Source: JBKHYJ01 sp046565505
GTDB lineage: Bacteria; Acidobacteriota; Blastocatellia; UBA7656
Reading direction: 5' to 3'
Assembly (NCBI GenBank): GCA_046565505.1
Contig: JBKHYJ010000025.1
Coordinates: forward strand, 1-64,000
Length of the DNA stretch: 64,000 nucleotides
Below the pieces are notes generated by a model. The model saw nothing but the letters and a program-made list of their open reading frames with translations, had not been told where the DNA came from and did not search any database. Below, one piece after another: positions 62,084 through 64,000 of this stretch (positions are counted from its first letter, which is position 1; each line of letters begins with the position of its first letter). The translations under genes were made by a program, and so were the position numbers.

Positions 62084-62132
62084 ACGGTTAGCTTAACGGC
62101 CGCGCGACGTTTAACACGAGCCCGTTTACCGC

Positions 62133-62639
62133 TCAAGCCACCCTCTTATTTTTCTCTTCCTTGGTCACGTCTTTCGCGACCTTCTCGGCCGTGCCTTTGG
62201 CGGTGTCCTCGGCGACCTTTTGGGCCGCGGTTGCTGCGACCCGCTGGATTTCGTCTCTGATAGAACCAGAAGAGTCGTCCGTTAAGCATTCCTCCTTCTT
62301 CTTTCTATATATTGCCGCGATCTTCTCCAACTGCTCATCGTCCAGTGATTCGATATCCACCAGCTCGTTATGCGCCTGCTTGACTGCGACTATCAACTCA
62401 TCCAGCTTCAGGTGCATGGCCTTCGCGTCGCGGTTCTGTGTGTTCTGGATCAAGAAGACCATCAAGAAAGTGACTATGGTCGTGCCTGTATTTATTACGA
62501 GCTGCCAGGTGTCCGAATACTGAAACATCCGCCCCGTGGCGGCCCAGATGACGACCACCAATACTGCCAGCAGGAAGGCCCAATAGCTGCCCACCAGTTG
62601 AGCAGTTTTCGCTGAAAAGCCTGTAAAGAACTTGCGCAT
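62133..62639 (-). CDS. Low-affinity iron permease family protein
   Basis: 168 residues from the ATG at 62639, with GAGAGG ahead; the frame runs on to 62681. Two membrane helices (WAFLLAVLVVVIWAATG and the TGTTIVTFLMVFLIQNTQNRD region) match the Fe_permease family. They are followed by a cytoplasmic helical segment starting KAMHLKLDELI and a lysine/alanine-rich tail. Bacterial members of this family are of uncertain transport function. Confidence 0.8.
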   Translation of the reverse strand: MRKFFTGFSAKTAQLVGSYWAFLLAVLVVVIWAATGRMFQYSDTWQLVINTGTTIVTFLMVFLIQNTQNRDAKAMHLKLDELIVAVKQAHNELVDIESLDDEQLEKIAAIYRKKKEECLTDDSSGSIRDEIQRVAATAAQKVAEDTAKGTAEKVAKDVTKEEKNKRVA

Positions 62640-62822
62640 AGAGACCTCTCGATGACCACGAGCTGTCAAGTTTATGTACAACTCGCACAGTCACTGTGTC
62701 TCGCAAAAGTACACAAACTCAGGCGAGACATACCCCAATTAAACAAAGTGCAAAACAGATGCCATCCTTGATGCCGGTTCGGTATACGGTCAAGACGGTT
62801 TCTAACCGGGCGCGGCCGCCCC

Positions 62823-62861
62823 AAAAAAAATTGCGGCGGGCCTGAACTTAGGGCCCGCCGC
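62823..62861 (-). terminator. Intrinsic terminator of the TonB-receptor-like gene
   Basis: GCGGCGGGCC (62833-62842) pairs with GGCCCGCCGC (62852-62861) around a 9-nt loop. On the minus strand the stem is followed by AATTTTTTTTGG, a textbook U-tract, 28 bp after the stop. Confidence 0.85.
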
Positions 62862-62888
62862 CTGTGAGGTTCATATGCCGGCCGCCGA

Positions 62889-64000
62889 TTAGAACTCTAT
62901 GCGCGCGCCGAGTTGTATGCGGCGCGGGAAGATGTTCTGCAAATTATCTACTTTTTGCGAGGAGATCACGCCGAAGCTGGCCGGGGCCTGCAAGGATGTC
63001 GACGGATCATTAAAGTTGACGTGGTTGAAAACATTGATGAGGTCCGCAGAGAAGCGGAAGTTAACCTGCTCGGTTATCCTCGTCGCCTTGCCTATGCTCA
63101 AATCCACCTGCCAGAACCCGAGCCCATGCAAAGCGTTGCGCCCGCTCCGGCCATCCTCGCTGAGGCGAACCCGCCGGACGTGCCTGAAGACCGACAGGGG
63201 GTCCCTGAATATGTTGAGGCCGGACCCCCTGTTGGCGGGGTTGCCGGCCGTTGCTATTCCGCTGCCGCCCGTGACGAACCGGTTGACGCCGGTGTCAAAG
63301 AGCGCCCCTGTCAATCCTATCGCGCCCGAGTTGATCCCGAGCAACTGGCTGCCGCCCCAGACTTGCGACCCCTGCACTATGGTCAATGGGAACCCGCTCG
63401 CCGCCCGGATTATCCCGGAACTGTACCAGCCGGAAACCAGCCTGCTCAGGGCCGGGTGTGAGGTGTTGGCGAAGCGCTCCCCCTTGCCGAACGGGAGGTC
63501 GTAGACCCAACTGCTGTTGAAGATGTGTGTAACGTCGAACGGCGATGGGCCATACTCCGCGTTCAGGTCGTAGGCGTTCGGGACCAGGTTCGCCGAATTC
63601 TGAACGAAGCCTATCTGGTCGAGCGAGCGCGAGAAGGTGTAGTTCGCGTCCAGGGTCAGGCCCTGGCCGAACCTCTTCCTGATGGTCGTCACGAAGGCAT
63701 GATAATCAGAGCGCCCGGCCGAGGTGCGGTAGAAAAGCTCAAGCGCCTGTAGGTTATCGAACGGCTGGGCCGCGAAGAAATCCAGAGCGCCCAGGAAGAG
63801 ATTACTGAGGTTGCCGTTGATGATATTTCCCGCCTGCCGCGCCGCGAGCGCCCTCGTGCGGCTCCCGGCGACGGGGGGCAAGTTGACAAGCAGATTCTCA
63901 AACCACGGCTGCGGATTTACCGAGCCCGCCGCGACCCCCCCGCGCAACTGGTCGGCGAGCGCGTCGAAGGCCTGCGCGAAGGTCTGCCCGGACACCTTGT
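62889..64000 (-). CDS. TonB-dependent receptor-like outer-membrane protein, C-terminal part
   Basis: The frame is open to the right edge of the window, so the 5' part is missing; about 370 residues are seen. They are amphipathic beta-strands and loops (for example TLDANYTFSRSLDQIGFVQN, RVRLSEDGRSGRNALHGLGF, ATRITEQVNFRFSADLINVF), ending QLGARIEF with the terminal aromatic residue required by the outer-membrane insertion machinery. It resembles the large Oar/carboxypeptidase-regulatory-domain receptors abundant in Acidobacteriota. Ligand unknown. A U-tract terminator follows. Confidence 0.85.
   Translation of the reverse strand, partial: KVSGQTFAQAFDALADQLRGGVAAGSVNPQPWFENLLVNLPPVAGSRTRALAARQAGNIINGNLSNLFLGALDFFAAQPFDNLQALELFYRTSAGRSDYHAFVTTIRKRFGQGLTLDANYTFSRSLDQIGFVQNSANLVPNAYDLNAEYGPSPFDVTHIFNSSWVYDLPFGKGERFANTSHPALSRLVSGWYSSGIIRAASGFPLTIVQGSQVWGGSQLLGINSGAIGLTGALFDTGVNRFVTGGSGIATAGNPANRGSGLNIFRDPLSVFRHVRRVRLSEDGRSGRNALHGLGFWQVDLSIGKATRITEQVNFRFSADLINVFNHVNFNDPSTSLQAPASFGVISSQKVDNLQNIFPRRIQLGARIEF

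Overview
The window looks like chromosomal DNA of a GC-rich Acidobacteriota-type bacterium. The pointers are a MacB/FtsX permease of the 'acidobacterial duplicated orphan permease' type (20178-22619), a TonB-receptor-like barrel ending in a terminal Phe (62889-64000), and many secreted YVTN beta-propeller, c-type cytochrome and SCO proteins. This is inference from family content; no rRNA, tRNA, CRISPR array or replication origin was seen.

Region 1 (about 536-19778, perhaps to 23899, all plus strand) is a natural-product cluster. A translationally coupled trio comes first: an AurF/CmlI-like diiron N-oxygenase, a free acyl carrier protein, and a class-II aminoacyl-tRNA-synthetase-like amino acid:[carrier protein] ligase. 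A B12-type radical SAM enzyme, a haem-oxygenase-like diiron oxidase, a VioC/AsnO-like Fe(II)/2-oxoglutarate oxygenase and a luciferase-like monooxygenase follow. Two NRPSs come next (C-C-A-T, then C-A-T-Cterm; the second A domain reads as Asp), then an MFS exporter and a methyltransferase closed by a 15-bp hairpin. An SbnA-type synthase for the 2,3-diaminopropionate precursor lies just beyond an ADOP permease. The simplest model is that an amino acid is loaded on the free ACP, oxidised on nitrogen, and joined to an Asp/diaminopropionate peptide. The oxidase set is unusual and I do not recognise the product.

Region 2 (23959-31099, minus) encodes three di-haem cytochromes c, a class-3 lipase and a 145-aa domain. 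That domain occurs both as a separate protein and fused to the cytoplasmic side of one membrane-anchored cytochrome. Two of the cytochromes share an exact 124-bp block.

Region 3 (31399-51829) carries an SGNH hydrolase, an SRPBCC protein with a zinc alcohol dehydrogenase, and a YVTN propeller protein. Then comes an overlapping three-gene operon (beta-propeller, tandem SCO with a metal-binding ribbon, cytochrome c fused to a periplasmic binding protein), twin 10-kDa exported proteins, a 986-aa repeat protein and a 1672-aa multicopper-oxidase-like protein. Copper handling is a recurring theme.

Region 4 (52416-58356) is decayed and rich in insertion sequences. It has a lone response regulator, two broken genes with in-frame stops, nested IS66 material, and a complete IS630 element with an A7 slippery run. 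Region 5 (58372-64000) returns to ordinary genes: DinB, a PTPS-related membrane protein, an isochorismatase-fold hydrolase, thioredoxin 2, a low-affinity iron permease homologue, and the 3' end of a TonB-receptor-like gene.
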